The notes: generated from the sequence alone by a model not told the origin. 64,000 bases of DNA from Tolypothrix sp. FACHB-123 (GCF_014697075.1 NZ_JACJRE010000016.1:1-64000); one strand, 5' to 3'; positions 16,456 to 25,842 are shown, numbered from the stretch's first letter. Numbers and translations: made by a program.

Positions 16456-19335
16456 TTATTTCATTTGGGCTAAGACAGCCGGGCCAGCTGTTGCTACTAC
16501 AATTTTATCTGGGTGGACTAATTCGCGAGCAGCTTGGTTAACTTGAGCGAGGGTAACTTGTTGAATTTTTTCGCTAAAAGAACGTAATTCAACTTTATCA
16601 AGCCCATGCACTTGATTCATCAAAATAGTTTTTGTTAATTCCTCTGGGTTGGCTAAAGAAACATTGTAGTTGCTAATAAGTGTTTGTTTAGCTGCTTCAA
16701 CTTCTGAAGCTGTAACACCTTGTTGATGAATTTGCTTTAACAGTTTTTGAGTACTGGCGATCGCTTTTGTTGTATCTTCAGGGCTGGTTTGCAATTCAAT
16801 CCAAAATGTTCCAGCACTTTTCCCAACTTGGAAGTAGCTATAAATTCCATAGGTTAGTCCTTGGCGATCGCGTACTTCTGCACCTAGTCTACTAGATAAG
16901 GTATCGCCTCCCAAAATCTGATTTAAAACTAAGGCTGCATAAAATCGGGGATCTTTACGGTTAATCCCCGCATAACCCATATAAGTAATGGCTTGGGCTT
17001 TACCCGGTAGGATAGAGTTGACACGCACTTCCTTTTCGGGCATTGATACTTGTGGATATTGTAATTTTGGTGGTTCGCCGCTTACTTTCCATCCCCCAAA
17101 TTCTTTTTCCACTAGCGATCGCACTTTGGCTGGCTCAAAATCTCCGACTATTGCTAACACCATATTATCGGGACGATAATATTTTTCTTTAAAAGCAATT
17201 ACATCTTTACGCTTAATCTTTTTTAAGCTCTGTGCTGTTGGGAAGCTATGTAAAGGATGCTTTCGCGGATAAATAGATTGAACAAATGTTCTAATAGCTA
17301 CCTCATCTGGATCGTCTAAATCCAATTTAAGATTAGTCAAAGCTTGTTGACGCTCAAGTTCCAATTCTTTTGCTGGGAAGGTACTATTTTTAACGACATC
17401 TGCTAGAGTTTGCAAAATTATAGGTAAGTCACCAGCTAAACTATCACCTTCAATGCGCACACCTTCCCGATAGGCTCTAAACTCTAAATTTGCACCTCGG
17501 TCTTCCAAGGCTTTGGCAATTGTCAAGAAATCTTTGGTTTTCGTGCCATTCATCAAGTTATCTGCTACCAAAGATGCTAATCCCGCTTTATCCTCAGGGT
17601 CAAATTCTATCCCTGCATTAATGTGACCACTAAGGGTGATAGTCGGAATACTGCGATCGGGGAAGAGTAATAACCGTAAACCATTAGCAAATTTAAATTG
17701 CTGTGGTAAATCTCGTTCGCCAATGTCTATGACCTCATCCACAGCAGGTAGATATTTTAATATCTCACTTGGTGCTACAGGCGAGCCTGGAGCGAAATTT
17801 TCTGTAGTTTGAGAGGAATGGGCTTTGCTGGTATTAGCTTTTACTTGTTTTTGAGTGGGTTCAAAGTAGCCCACAATACGTGCTTCTGGTTTGAGGTATT
17901 TTTTAACTACAGCCACAACATCTGCTGGCGTTACTTTGCGAATAGCAGCTAAATAGCGTTCTGTATAGCGGTAGTCACCAGCAGTAGTTTCATCATTACC
18001 CAATTGCATTGCTTGGTTGGTGAGATCGCGATTAGCTAAAATTACGGCTGCTTCTAATTGCATTTTTGCACGATTTACTTCTGCTGCTGTAACTCCTGAT
18101 TTGACTAAATCAGCGATCGCTTTATTTAATACCGAGTCAATTTTTGACAAATTTTGGTTAGAAGCAGCTGTTACCAACAATTCATACCATCCAGATTCTT
18201 GCAAGCTAGCCACAGAAGCGCTGATGTCGCTTGCTAAACTAGATTCTACCAATATTTGATCCAGCCGAGAACTGCGTCCCTCTGTCAAAATATAATCCAT
18301 CACATCCAAGGCTGGCACATCTGGATGATTAACATCCGGTAGGGGGTAAACTACTTGCAACAGTTCCCCTGCTCCTGCTTCTCGCAGCACAATGGGAGAT
18401 TCTGATAATTGTTGACTGTTGACTGTTGAGTGTTGAGTGTGGTCACTGAGTGAAGCCGTACCCCTTCGGGGAAGCAAGCTACGCGAAGCGTCTCGAAGAG
18501 AAGTATTGACTGTTGAGTGTTGACTCTTTGGTAATTTCCCAAATATTTCTTTTACTGCTTCTAAAGTTGGTGCAGTTTGAAAATCTCCCACAATTACTAA
18601 AACAGCATTGTCAGGACTGTAATATTTCTGATAATACTTTTGTACCTGCTCAACTGTAAATTTTTCTACATCCGCTTTTGTCCCGCCTACAGGTAACCCG
18701 TAAGCATGATTGGGAAAAGCTGCGCGCATTACAGTCCGATTGAGGCGGTATTCTGGGCTATTTTCGTAACCTTGTAACTCAGAAATGACTACTCGCTTTT
18801 CACTAGCTAGCTGTTCGGTCTCAATTACTGAATTTTGCATCCGATCCGCTTCTAAAATCAGCAGCGCCTTGAGCTTATTTCGTTCCGCGGTACCGTAATA
18901 AGCGGTTTGATCGTAGCTGGTGAAAGCATTGGAGTCACTACCTAAAGCACTAAACAATCTCCCAAATTGAATTGGACGAGTTTGCGTTCCTTTAAACATC
19001 ATGTGTTCCAATTGGTGCGCAATCCCATTTAGTCCTGGTTCTTCATTGCGCGAACCTACCTTGTACCATACTTGTACAGTTACCACTGGCGCAGTATGTA
19101 CTTCTTTGGTTAGCACTGTCAGGCCATTTGCGAGTAATGTCTTGCGGACGTTTTCTGTCACTGTTGGGGGTAGATTTTCCTGTGGATTGACTATTGACTG
19201 AGGGTGTATCTGCTGTGACGTAACTATATGCTGGCTAACAGCAGATTTACTGCTAAATAACAATACCGCAATCATCCATAGAGTTAACAGCAATAACAAA
19301 AAACGATATCGATACAAGGTAGATAACACAGACAT
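16456..19335 (-). CDS. Double M16 (insulinase/pitrilysin-type) metallopeptidase
   Basis: The 959-residue protein contains two M16 units in one chain. The first has the inverted zinc motif H107-Q-L-E-H111 and the third ligand about Glu186 (VVISELQGYE). The second (about residue 530 on, RDLPQQFKFANGLRLLLFPD) lacks the HxxEH motif and is expected to be structural, as in other M16 pairs. Residues 1-34 form a signal/anchor segment, so it acts in the periplasm or at the membrane. Residues about 271-312 are an in-frame insertion made of intergenic repeat sequence in a linker before LREAGAGELLQVVYPLP. The substrate is unknown. Confidence 0.92.
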   Translation of the reverse strand: MSVLSTLYRYRFLLLLLTLWMIAVLLFSSKSAVSQHIVTSQQIHPQSIVNPQENLPPTVTENVRKTLLANGLTVLTKEVHTAPVVTVQVWYKVGSRNEEPGLNGIAHQLEHMMFKGTQTRPIQFGRLFSALGSDSNAFTSYDQTAYYGTAERNKLKALLILEADRMQNSVIETEQLASEKRVVISELQGYENSPEYRLNRTVMRAAFPNHAYGLPVGGTKADVEKFTVEQVQKYYQKYYSPDNAVLVIVGDFQTAPTLEAVKEIFGKLPKSQHSTVNTSLRDASRSLLPRRGTASLSDHTQHSTVNSQQLSESPIVLREAGAGELLQVVYPLPDVNHPDVPALDVMDYILTEGRSSRLDQILVESSLASDISASVASLQESGWYELLVTAASNQNLSKIDSVLNKAIADLVKSGVTAAEVNRAKMQLEAAVILANRDLTNQAMQLGNDETTAGDYRYTERYLAAIRKVTPADVVAVVKKYLKPEARIVGYFEPTQKQVKANTSKAHSSQTTENFAPGSPVAPSEILKYLPAVDEVIDIGERDLPQQFKFANGLRLLLFPDRSIPTITLSGHINAGIEFDPEDKAGLASLVADNLMNGTKTKDFLTIAKALEDRGANLEFRAYREGVRIEGDSLAGDLPIILQTLADVVKNSTFPAKELELERQQALTNLKLDLDDPDEVAIRTFVQSIYPRKHPLHSFPTAQSLKKIKRKDVIAFKEKYYRPDNMVLAIVGDFEPAKVRSLVEKEFGGWKVSGEPPKLQYPQVSMPEKEVRVNSILPGKAQAITYMGYAGINRKDPRFYAALVLNQILGGDTLSSRLGAEVRDRQGLTYGIYSYFQVGKSAGTFWIELQTSPEDTTKAIASTQKLLKQIHQQGVTASEVEAAKQTLISNYNVSLANPEELTKTILMNQVHGLDKVELRSFSEKIQQVTLAQVNQAARELVHPDKIVVATAGPAVLAQMK
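18400..18525. repeat. Composite intergenic repeat inserted in frame in the M16 peptidase gene
   Basis: GTTGACTGTTGA-type units flank a palindromic segment (CCCCTTCGGGG, then TAGC/GCTA-type and CGAAGCG pieces at about 18468-18505). It is a copy of a composite repeat otherwise found between genes and adds about 42 residues without a stop. Confidence 0.8.
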
Positions 19336-19475
19336 GGATTTTGCAGATGCTTGTAAACTAAGTTACATAAAGTGAGTGATGAATATAGTTTAATCGCTGT
19401 GCGCAATCTCTCACCTGATTAAAGGTGTAGAGATCAGCTATTCTACCAGCCAAAATCATGAAAAGTGCCGCAAAA

Positions 19476-19901
19476 TTAGTTGAGTTTTGCTAAAATCCGC
19501 AAAAATTCCAATGGTAAGCCATCAGTATCTGCAATGAAAGCCACTTCAAAAATGCGATCGCCTATTTGTTGCTGTGTCGGTTCTAAAAGTATTTTTAGTG
19601 GTGGTAAATCTGCTGTTGCTACTCGTTTTTGTAAATTGGTTAACCAACTGGGCAAATCTGGTGTAATTTCCGTTAAATCGAAAGAAAGATGGTAATAGCC
19701 CACATAATGCTCATCCGCAAAAGCATCTGGCGCTGGTTTCGGTTCGGGAATTTGGATCAGTTCAATTCTCCCACCTAATCCTTCCATCCAACAAGCCAGG
19801 GTATAGCCTGTAGTGAAGCGTTCGCAAACTGTAAACCCCAATTGTTCGTAAAAGGCGATCGCCCGATGAATATTCGCAGTCCGAATTGAAGCGTGGTGCA
19901 T
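19476..19901 (-). CDS. VOC superfamily (glyoxalase/bleomycin-resistance fold) protein
   Basis: A single-domain protein of 141 residues with the vicinal-oxygen-chelate fold. It opens with HHASIRTANIHRAIAFYEQLGF, the first beta-alpha module with a metal-binding His, and has GRIELIQ and YYHLSFDL (second His) plus DTDGLPLEFL (final Glu). The substrate is unknown; it may be a lactoylglutathione lyase-like or dioxygenase-like protein. The ATG at 19901 is used; the TTG two codons upstream is unlikely. Confidence 0.85.
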   Translation of the reverse strand: MHHASIRTANIHRAIAFYEQLGFTVCERFTTGYTLACWMEGLGGRIELIQIPEPKPAPDAFADEHYVGYYHLSFDLTEITPDLPSWLTNLQKRVATADLPPLKILLEPTQQQIGDRIFEVAFIADTDGLPLEFLRILAKLN

Positions 19902-20029
19902 AAGCAAAGCGACTAGGGGCTAGAGGTTATGGGTGAGAGTATAGACTGTAGATAAAGTTTACTTGTGATGTTTCTTCAACTTTCTTTATTACTAGCCCCT
20001 AGTCCCTAACCCCTAATCTCATTGTTTAT

Positions 20030-20551
20030 CTACTCAAATAATCGGAAATAAGGATAGCGTACAGGGACACCAGGCTCTTTTTCCAAATCAAAATTAATCA
20101 CTTCCCAACAGGGTTCATCTGTGGGATCGGGGCTAAACTCTACAGGTAAACCGTATAGCCGCGCTGAGGTATTTTCCGTCGTCTGTTGTTGTCCAGAACG
20201 CCAAGTAGTGCTGCGTTCTAGATAACCACTCATTAATTCCTGATAACGACGTGCAATGATTACTCGCGTTGCTCGGAAACCTTGAGTATAAAGTTTATCC
20301 AACGCTTCGTGAATTTCAAACCTTATACCATCGGGATGGGTATGTTGTCTGTACCATTCGTTATTCCACTTTCGCCAATGGCGTCCCGACTGTAAATGGA
20401 TTAATTCACCGGTTTTCGGATTAGCTTCAAAAGCCCCATGACGCGGACATAAATAGGTATCTGTAAGCGTCAATGCCTGAATTGTTTGGCGACAGTGGGG
20501 ACACTGAATTTCGGGGCCAAATATTGGGTACTGCAAGCCTGGATTCATCAT
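20030..20551 (-). CDS. Conserved cyanobacterial protein, TIGR02652-like
   Basis: A soluble 173-residue protein that I recognise as resembling the cyanobacteria-restricted family TIGR02652. It has a CPHC pair near the N-terminus and a second CPRH, a likely zinc-binding knuckle at residues 17-37. HWRKWNNEWYRQH and HEALDKLYTQGFRATRVIIARRYQELM follow. The C-terminus (VPVRYPYFRLFE) has the family look. Function unknown. Two consecutive ATGs (20551 and 20548) make the exact start uncertain by one residue. Confidence 0.75.
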   Translation of the reverse strand: MMNPGLQYPIFGPEIQCPHCRQTIQALTLTDTYLCPRHGAFEANPKTGELIHLQSGRHWRKWNNEWYRQHTHPDGIRFEIHEALDKLYTQGFRATRVIIARRYQELMSGYLERSTTWRSGQQQTTENTSARLYGLPVEFSPDPTDEPCWEVINFDLEKEPGVPVRYPYFRLFE

Positions 20552-20817
20552 GAAGTGCGTAGAAACATAGTTTTGTCTTCACCAGCACCAGTGGGTTTGA
20601 TTTTACACTTCGGCTCCACCAATTGGGGTTACCACCTCATTGCTACACAGTTTAATGACTGGTCGCAAGAACAGTATTCACCAGTGTCTTCCTCAGTATA
20701 GAAGCTTGACCAAAGAAGTTTGAAGTTTAAAGGATGAATTCAGAATTTCAGACTTTAGACTTCCGACTTTAGCCTTGAGTTGACCCTGTGATATTCTGGT
20801 TTTGCAACCAGCCTGAA

Positions 20818-21396
20818 ATGTTGGAGTTTCTCCAGTGTTCCTGGGTACCATATTCATATTCTATCGTGTCTACAGCTTCTTACTGGCCATCTCCTGATTT
20901 TTCTGTTGCTGCTTTTATAGCAGCTAATGCGATCGTTGTCGGTTCAGTAAACATCAAAAGCGGGGTAAGCATTTGGTATGGAGCAGTAGTCAGAGCAGAT
21001 GTAGAACGCATTGATATTGGTGAATGCACAAATATCCAAGATGGTGCAATTCTACACTGTGATCCTGGCTTTCCTACCATCTTAGAAGATCGTGTCACCG
21101 TAGGACATCGTGCTGTGATACATTCTGCCTACATTGAACGAGGAAGTTTAATTGGTATTGGCGCAATAATTTTAGACGGCGTTCGGGTAGGTACTGGTAG
21201 CATTGTTGGTGCAGGTGCTGTAGTCACTAAGGATGTACCACCATTTTCCTTAGTTATGGGCATTCCTGGTAAAGTAGTCCGCAAAATCACAGACACTGAA
21301 GCCGCAGAATTAATCGAACACGCCGAAAAATACCAAAAGTTAGCCTTGGTTCACGCCGGTAAAGGCAGTGATATTGGCTTTACCAAGCCGGGATAA
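20818..21396 (+). CDS. Gamma carbonic anhydrase family protein
   Basis: A 192-residue left-handed beta-helix protein with hexapeptide repeats (IGECTNIQDGAIL, VTVGHRAVIHSAYIE, GIGAIILDGVRVGTGSIVGAGAVVTKDVPP). The three zinc-type His ligands are visible in ILHCD and GHRAVIHSA. The family includes carbonic anhydrases and CcmM-like homologues; this single-domain form may or may not be active. The start is uncertain: the ATG at 20818 gives about ten extra residues, while a GTG at 20866 would start exactly at the family core (STASYWPSPDF). No ccm gene is adjacent. Confidence 0.88.
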   Translation: MLEFLQCSWVPYSYSIVSTASYWPSPDFSVAAFIAANAIVVGSVNIKSGVSIWYGAVVRADVERIDIGECTNIQDGAILHCDPGFPTILEDRVTVGHRAVIHSAYIERGSLIGIGAIILDGVRVGTGSIVGAGAVVTKDVPPFSLVMGIPGKVVRKITDTEAAELIEHAEKYQKLALVHAGKGSDIGFTKPG

Positions 21397-21398
21397 GG

Positions 21399-21510
21399 AC
21401 AAGGGGCAGGGAGCAGGGAGCAGGGGGGACAATAAGACTGGGGGGAAGACGCGGTGATGCGGAGAAATAAACAATTCTAAATGCCCCATGCCCAATGCCC
21501 CATGCCCAAA
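21399..21510. repeat. Short tandem repeats before psbY
   Basis: GGGAGCA units (21408-21425) and CCCCATGCCCAATG units (21482-21510) fill most of the spacer after the carbonic anhydrase gene. Confidence 0.7.
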
Positions 21511-21529
21511 TTGTAAACATTCTTTACAA
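21511..21529. promoter_or_regulatory. Palindrome in the psbY upstream region
   Basis: TTGTAAA (21511-21517) and TTTACAA (21523-21529) form 7-bp arms with a 5-nt spacer about 90 bp before psbY. It contains one half (TTTACA) of a motif of the kind bound by RpaB at photosynthesis genes, but not the required tandem pair, so the assignment is weak. Confidence 0.3.
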
Positions 21530-21619
21530 ATGGGGCTGGAAAAATTGTCCACTTCAGCTAACAATAAAAATGAGAGTAGTTGACAAAAGTTTAATTTATT
21601 TAACAGAGGGGTTCTAAAT

Positions 21620-21745
21620 ATGGACATTGATTTTCGCGTAGCAGTTGTTTTAGCTCCAATCGCTATTGCTGCTGGTTGGGCTTTGTTTAACATTGGCGCT
21701 GCTGCATTAAGACAAGTGCAAAACTTTTTAAACAGAGAAGCCTAA
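21620..21745 (+). CDS. psbY: Photosystem II protein Y
   Basis: A complete 41-residue gene for PsbY, a small single-span subunit at the edge of photosystem II near cytochrome b559. The sequence begins [13 protein letters not shown] and continues with the transmembrane [16 protein letters not shown], ending in [12 protein letters not shown], the hallmark PsbY arrangement. An AGAGGGG ribosome site lies about 8 nt before the ATG. It is monocistronic by appearance, with short repeats upstream and a hairpin downstream. Confidence 0.95.
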   Translation: MDIDFRVAVVLAPIAIAAGWALFNIGAAALRQVQNFLNREA

Positions 21746-21770
21746 ATTTACATAAAAATTAACATTTTTT

Positions 21771-21804
21771 AACCGGCTGTTTCTTTTTCTAGGAACAGTC
21801 GGTT
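21771..21804 (+). terminator. Hairpin after psbY
   Basis: AACCGGCTGTT (21771-21781) pairs with AACAGTCGGTT (21794-21804, one G-T pair) over a T-rich loop. No clean T-tract follows, so terminator function is probable but not certain. Confidence 0.5.
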
Positions 21805-21865
21805 GATTAGTGTTAGGGTATCGGTCAGTGTCTCCTCCTTATCTTCGTTCCGTCATCTTCCAATT

Positions 21866-23116
21866 GTGGATATTGATTCTCTACTAAAATCTTTTCAACC
21901 TTTTGGTATTAATTTAGGACTCTCACGGATTGTCAAACTCTTGGCTAATCTGGGTAATCCTCATCAGCAAGTGCCTGTAGTTCATGTTGCGGGGACTAAT
22001 GGCAAAGGTTCTGTATGCGCTTATCTTTCATCGATTCTGACTGAGGCGGGTTATCGTACAGGACGTTATATTTCTCCCCATTTAGTTGATTGGACAGAAC
22101 GTATTTGTATTAATGAACAGGCAATTTCTTCAGAGGAATTGTATGAATTATTACAAAAAGTCCAAAGTGAAATTGCTCCTGATGAAGAATCGCCAACTCA
22201 GTTTGAAGTGATTACCGCCGCCGCTTGGTTATACTTCGCCCAACAGCAAGTGGATGTAGCGGTGGTAGAAGTGGGATTAGGCGGGCGCTTAGATGCAACT
22301 AATGTGTGTGATAATCCTTTGGTAACTGTAATTACTTCTATCAGTCGCGAACATTGGCAACAATTAGGCCCGACTGTAGCCGATATTGCTAGAGAAAAAG
22401 CGGGAATTCTCAAACCGGGATGCCCTGTAGTTGTGGGACAATTGCCACAAGATGCCCTAGAAGTTGTGCGATCGCGAATTGGGGAATTACAATGTCCAGT
22501 ATTTATCCCCCAGCCTGCGCGCCCTATATCTTCAGGATGGGCTGAATACCAAACTCAGGAAAATTCTAAAATTATTCAATATCCCCTGCCTTTACAAGGA
22601 CAAATTCAATTAACTAATTCTGCCTTGGCTTTAGCCGCTATAGAAATCCTCCAAAAACAGGGGTGGCACATTTCCCAAACAGCCATAATTAATGGCATGG
22701 GAAAGACTAAATGGCCGGGGCGGATTCAATGGGTAACTTGGCAAAAGCATACATTATTACTTGATGGTGCCCATAATCCGGCTGGTGCTAAAGTATTACG
22801 CGATTATGTGGATAGCTTGCATCATCCCTCTGTTACTTGGGTGATGGGAATGATGGCGAATAAAGACCACGCTGATATTTTTCAAGTCTTATTACGCCCA
22901 GAAGATAGATTATTTCTCGTACCAGTACCGGATATATCTTCAGCTAGCCCTCATCAATTAGCTAAGCTAGCTACTGATAGTTGCCCAAACTTAAGTTTTT
23001 GCCAATCTTACCCAGATTTATTATTAGCCTTGGAAGCAGCTTTTGCTGTATCAGACAACTTAGTTGTATTGTGTGGTTCTCTATATTTAATAGGAAATTT
23101 TTTAGCAAATAAATAA
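21866..23116 (+). CDS. folC: Bifunctional folylpolyglutamate synthase/dihydrofolate synthase
   Basis: It adds glutamate to dihydropteroate and folates with ATP. The P-loop lies in HVAGTNGKGSV (about residue 38), SPHLVDWTERI is the FolC signature, FEVITAAAW and DVAVVEVGLGGRLDATN follow, and the C-terminal ligase domain has LLDGAHNPAGA. There is no ATG near the N-terminus. The GTG at 21866 begins at the conserved core (xDIDSLLKSFQPFGINLGL); a TTG at 21803 would lie in the psbY hairpin, so the GTG is preferred. Its expression may be kept low by the weak start. Confidence 0.92.
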   Translation: MDIDSLLKSFQPFGINLGLSRIVKLLANLGNPHQQVPVVHVAGTNGKGSVCAYLSSILTEAGYRTGRYISPHLVDWTERICINEQAISSEELYELLQKVQSEIAPDEESPTQFEVITAAAWLYFAQQQVDVAVVEVGLGGRLDATNVCDNPLVTVITSISREHWQQLGPTVADIAREKAGILKPGCPVVVGQLPQDALEVVRSRIGELQCPVFIPQPARPISSGWAEYQTQENSKIIQYPLPLQGQIQLTNSALALAAIEILQKQGWHISQTAIINGMGKTKWPGRIQWVTWQKHTLLLDGAHNPAGAKVLRDYVDSLHHPSVTWVMGMMANKDHADIFQVLLRPEDRLFLVPVPDISSASPHQLAKLATDSCPNLSFCQSYPDLLLALEAAFAVSDNLVVLCGSLYLIGNFLANK

Positions 23117-23485
23117 TTCCAGTAATGCAACTTTCAATTTATATATGTATTGCCAATTAAATAGTTTATTAAAAATGTTTACAAATAGTAATATATTTCT
23201 GGTGATTTAAACACACTTCTTGGAAATATCCTGACTTTTGATTAATGCGATCGCTTTATCCAGTCAAGTCCAAAAACGTTAATATCAAAGAGTTTTCCCT
23301 TGTTTATGGTCGTGGTTGAACTTGGTTTTACATCTGATGCTAAGTAATTAAATTTATTATGTAAATTTAATTTATAGTTGTGACTACAACTATATTTTCT
23401 GGGCAAAATTAACTGAGAAATTATCTAGCAGATAAATACCCTAATTGACACTGCTATAGAACTTTCTGGTTAATAGGAGATAAAT
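23117..23485. other. AT-rich spacer upstream of the FIST gene
   Basis: These 369 bases show no gene, repeat array or clear hairpin. One GCGATCGC octamer and several AT-rich runs are present; a GGAGATAA ribosome site precedes the FIST start. Confidence 0.5.
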
Positions 23486-24652
23486 ATGCTAAAAGTTGTT
23501 GTAGGTCACAGTGACGATCCAGATTCTCAAGACGCAATTGCCGAAGTTTTAGAACAGTGTAGTCAAGACTTAGTAGGAGTAATACCTCAAGCAGGTATTT
23601 TGTTTACTGCTATTGATTTTGAGTATGAATTAATCCTCAAAGAAATTAACCAAGTTTTTCCCGAAATAGATTTGATAGGTTGCACCACAGATGGTGAAGC
23701 CTCTTCCGTATTAGGATTTCAACAAGATTCTCTAACGTTGATGCTGTTCTATTCCGATACGGTAGAAATCAGTACTGGTGTAGGTTATGGAGCCAAAGAA
23801 AACCCCTTTGCTGCGGCTGAACAAGCTGTCAAACAAGCAACAGCAAAAATGACTAATAGCCCGAAATTATGCATTACTTTACCAGCCAGCTATATAGAAG
23901 ATGGTTCAACGACGAATGGAGAGTTAATTCTCCAGGGACTAAAACTAGCCTTAGGTTCCCAAATGCCTATTATCGGCGGTACAGCGGGAGATCAATTTAG
24001 GTTTCAAAAAACTTACCAATTTTTCCGCAATCAAGTTCTGACTGATGCTTTGCCAGTGTTGATATTTGGGGGAGATATTAATTTTTCTTATGGAATTGCT
24101 TGTGGTTGGCAACCCATTGGACGTAAAAGCGTAGTCACCAAAGCTGAGGGAACCGTCCTTTACGAAATTGATGGTAGAACAGCAATGGAATATTATCAAA
24201 AATATTTGGGTGAACGCCCGCCAACGGCAGAACATCCACTAGCTGTATATGAAGGAGATAGCGATCGCTACTACATGCGCGTGCCTAATACTCACAATCT
24301 TGAAACTGGTAGCATCAATTTTCTCGGTAATGTCCCAGAGAACGCCATAATTCAAGTCACAGATATTCGTCGAGACGAAGTAATTGCTGCCGCTGAAACT
24401 TCATTCCAAACTGCTTTAAAAAATTATCCAGGAACTGAACCAGAAGCAATTTTATTATTTTCTTGTTGCTGTCGTCGTTGGCTTTTAGGCACGAGAGCCA
24501 AAGAAGAATATCAACTTGTAAAAAATGCACTTTCTCAAGCAATACCTATTTGTGGATTCTATACCTATGGTGAATTTGCACCCCTAGAACCTCATGGTTC
24601 CACTTACTATCACCAAGAAACTTTTGTGACTTTGCTTCTAGGAACAAAATAG
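23486..24652 (+). CDS. FIST-domain sensory protein
   Basis: The 388-residue protein has FIST_N (about 25-225, with IDLIGCTTDGEASS and ADGSTTNG-like segments) followed by FIST_C (about 235-370, with RRDEVIAAAETSFQ, AILLFSCCCRRWLLG and GFYTYGEFAP). FIST domains are soluble ligand sensors linked to signalling. No transmembrane segment is present, so it acts in the cytoplasm. The downstream histidine kinase starts five bases after its stop and has no sensor of its own, suggesting that this protein supplies the input. Confidence 0.9.
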   Translation: MLKVVVGHSDDPDSQDAIAEVLEQCSQDLVGVIPQAGILFTAIDFEYELILKEINQVFPEIDLIGCTTDGEASSVLGFQQDSLTLMLFYSDTVEISTGVGYGAKENPFAAAEQAVKQATAKMTNSPKLCITLPASYIEDGSTTNGELILQGLKLALGSQMPIIGGTAGDQFRFQKTYQFFRNQVLTDALPVLIFGGDINFSYGIACGWQPIGRKSVVTKAEGTVLYEIDGRTAMEYYQKYLGERPPTAEHPLAVYEGDSDRYYMRVPNTHNLETGSINFLGNVPENAIIQVTDIRRDEVIAAAETSFQTALKNYPGTEPEAILLFSCCCRRWLLGTRAKEEYQLVKNALSQAIPICGFYTYGEFAPLEPHGSTYYHQETFVTLLLGTK

Positions 24653-24657
24653 GGCTT

Positions 24658-25728
24658 ATGGAACCCAGCGACCATGAAAAAAAGCTAAAAGAATTAGAAA
24701 AAACAGTTCGCACTTTAAAAAAGAAACTAGAGCGTTCAGAAGCCGATCGCGAACAACTAGAAAACGCCAGTGAAGTTAGAGAAAACATCCTGAAAAATGT
24801 CATTTCCGAGTTAGAAGATTCACAAATAGCTCTGAGAAATCGCGGTGATGAACTAGAGGATGCACTCAAAAATCTCAAAACTTTACAGATGAAGTTGGTG
24901 GAATCGGAAAAGATGTCTGCTCTAGGAATTATGGTGGCTGGGATTGCCCATGAAATTAACAACCCAGTCAACTTTATTTATGGTAATTTAAATTATGCGC
25001 AACAATATTTCCAAGATTTATTGAAACTAATTGAACTTTATCAAAAAAAATATCCCGAACCAGATTTAGTAATTCAAAAAGAAATAGAAAATATTGACCT
25101 AGTATTTCTCAAGAAAGATTTAAATAAACTCTTCCAATCTATGACAGTAGGTGCAGAAAGAATTTCGGAGATAGTTAAATCTCTACGAACTTTTTCACGT
25201 TTAGATGAAGCCGAATTTAAATCAGTTGATATTCATGAAGGAATCGATAGTACACTAGTTATTTTAAATAACCGACTCAAACAAGCCGGCGGTAATATTG
25301 CCGAAATTAAAGTCAGTAAAAATTATGGCAAACTACCCTTGATTAAGTGTTATGCCGGACAAATAAATCAAGTATTTATGAATATTTTAGCTAATGCCAT
25401 TGATTCTTTAGAAGAATTAATATTAAAGACTAATCAAACTAACTTAGGGCAATGCATGATTCAGCAGCCAGAAATTAAAATCCAAACAGCAGTTATCGCA
25501 AATAATTGGATGGAAATTCGCATTGCTGATAACGGTATGGGTATGGATGAAAAGGTGAGGACAAAATTATTTGATCCCTTCTTTACTACTAAACAAGTAG
25601 GCAAAGGTACAGGTTTAGGTTTAGCAATTAGTTACCAAATTATTATTGAACTACATGGTGGAAAATTAGAGTGCTATTCTCAACCTGAAAAAGGAGCAGA
25701 ATTTGTCATTCAAATTCCCATGCGTTGA
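24658..25728 (+). CDS. Soluble sensor histidine kinase paired with FIST protein
   Basis: The 356-residue protein starts with a coiled coil (about 1-80) and goes straight into a kinase core. The phospho-acceptor His is about residue 97 in [12 protein letters not shown]; the N box is [13 protein letters not shown], the G1 box IRIADNGMGMD, the F/G2 region [17 protein letters not shown]. There is no PAS, GAF or membrane segment. Tight coupling to the FIST gene (5-bp gap) indicates an operon and a two-protein sensor; no response regulator gene is adjacent, so its target lies elsewhere. Confidence 0.92.
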   Translation: MEPSDHEKKLKELEKTVRTLKKKLERSEADREQLENASEVRENILKNVISELEDSQIALRNRGDELEDALKNLKTLQMKLVESEKMSALGIMVAGIAHEINNPVNFIYGNLNYAQQYFQDLLKLIELYQKKYPEPDLVIQKEIENIDLVFLKKDLNKLFQSMTVGAERISEIVKSLRTFSRLDEAEFKSVDIHEGIDSTLVILNNRLKQAGGNIAEIKVSKNYGKLPLIKCYAGQINQVFMNILANAIDSLEELILKTNQTNLGQCMIQQPEIKIQTAVIANNWMEIRIADNGMGMDEKVRTKLFDPFFTTKQVGKGTGLGLAISYQIIIELHGGKLECYSQPEKGAEFVIQIPMR

Positions 25729-25757
25729 TTGTCATAGAGCAAGAGAAAGCAAGAGAA

Positions 25758-25802
25758 TTAACAATTCAAAATTCAAAATTCAAAATTCAAAATTCAAAAT
25801 TA
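25758..25802. repeat. Tandem 9-mer repeat
   Basis: Five copies of AATTCAAAA follow the histidine kinase gene. Confidence 0.85.
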
Positions 25803-25807
25803 AACAC

Positions 25808-25842
25808 ATTTTCAGACGGGGATTTAAACCCTGTCTGAAAAT
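25808..25842. other. Strong hairpin downstream of the FIST-kinase operon
   Basis: A 14-bp stem (ATTTTCAGACGGGG with one G-T pair against its partner at 25829-25842) has a 7-nt loop. No T-tract follows on either side. A second small palindrome (CTACGT/ACGTAG) follows at about 25848-25863. It is probably a dispersed palindrome that could stop transcription between the convergent genes. Confidence 0.5.

Noticed and set aside
20486-20701. Plus-strand frame of 71 codons before the carbonic anhydrase gene
   Set aside because: It overlaps the start of the TIGR02652-like gene on the other strand and has no recognisable motif.
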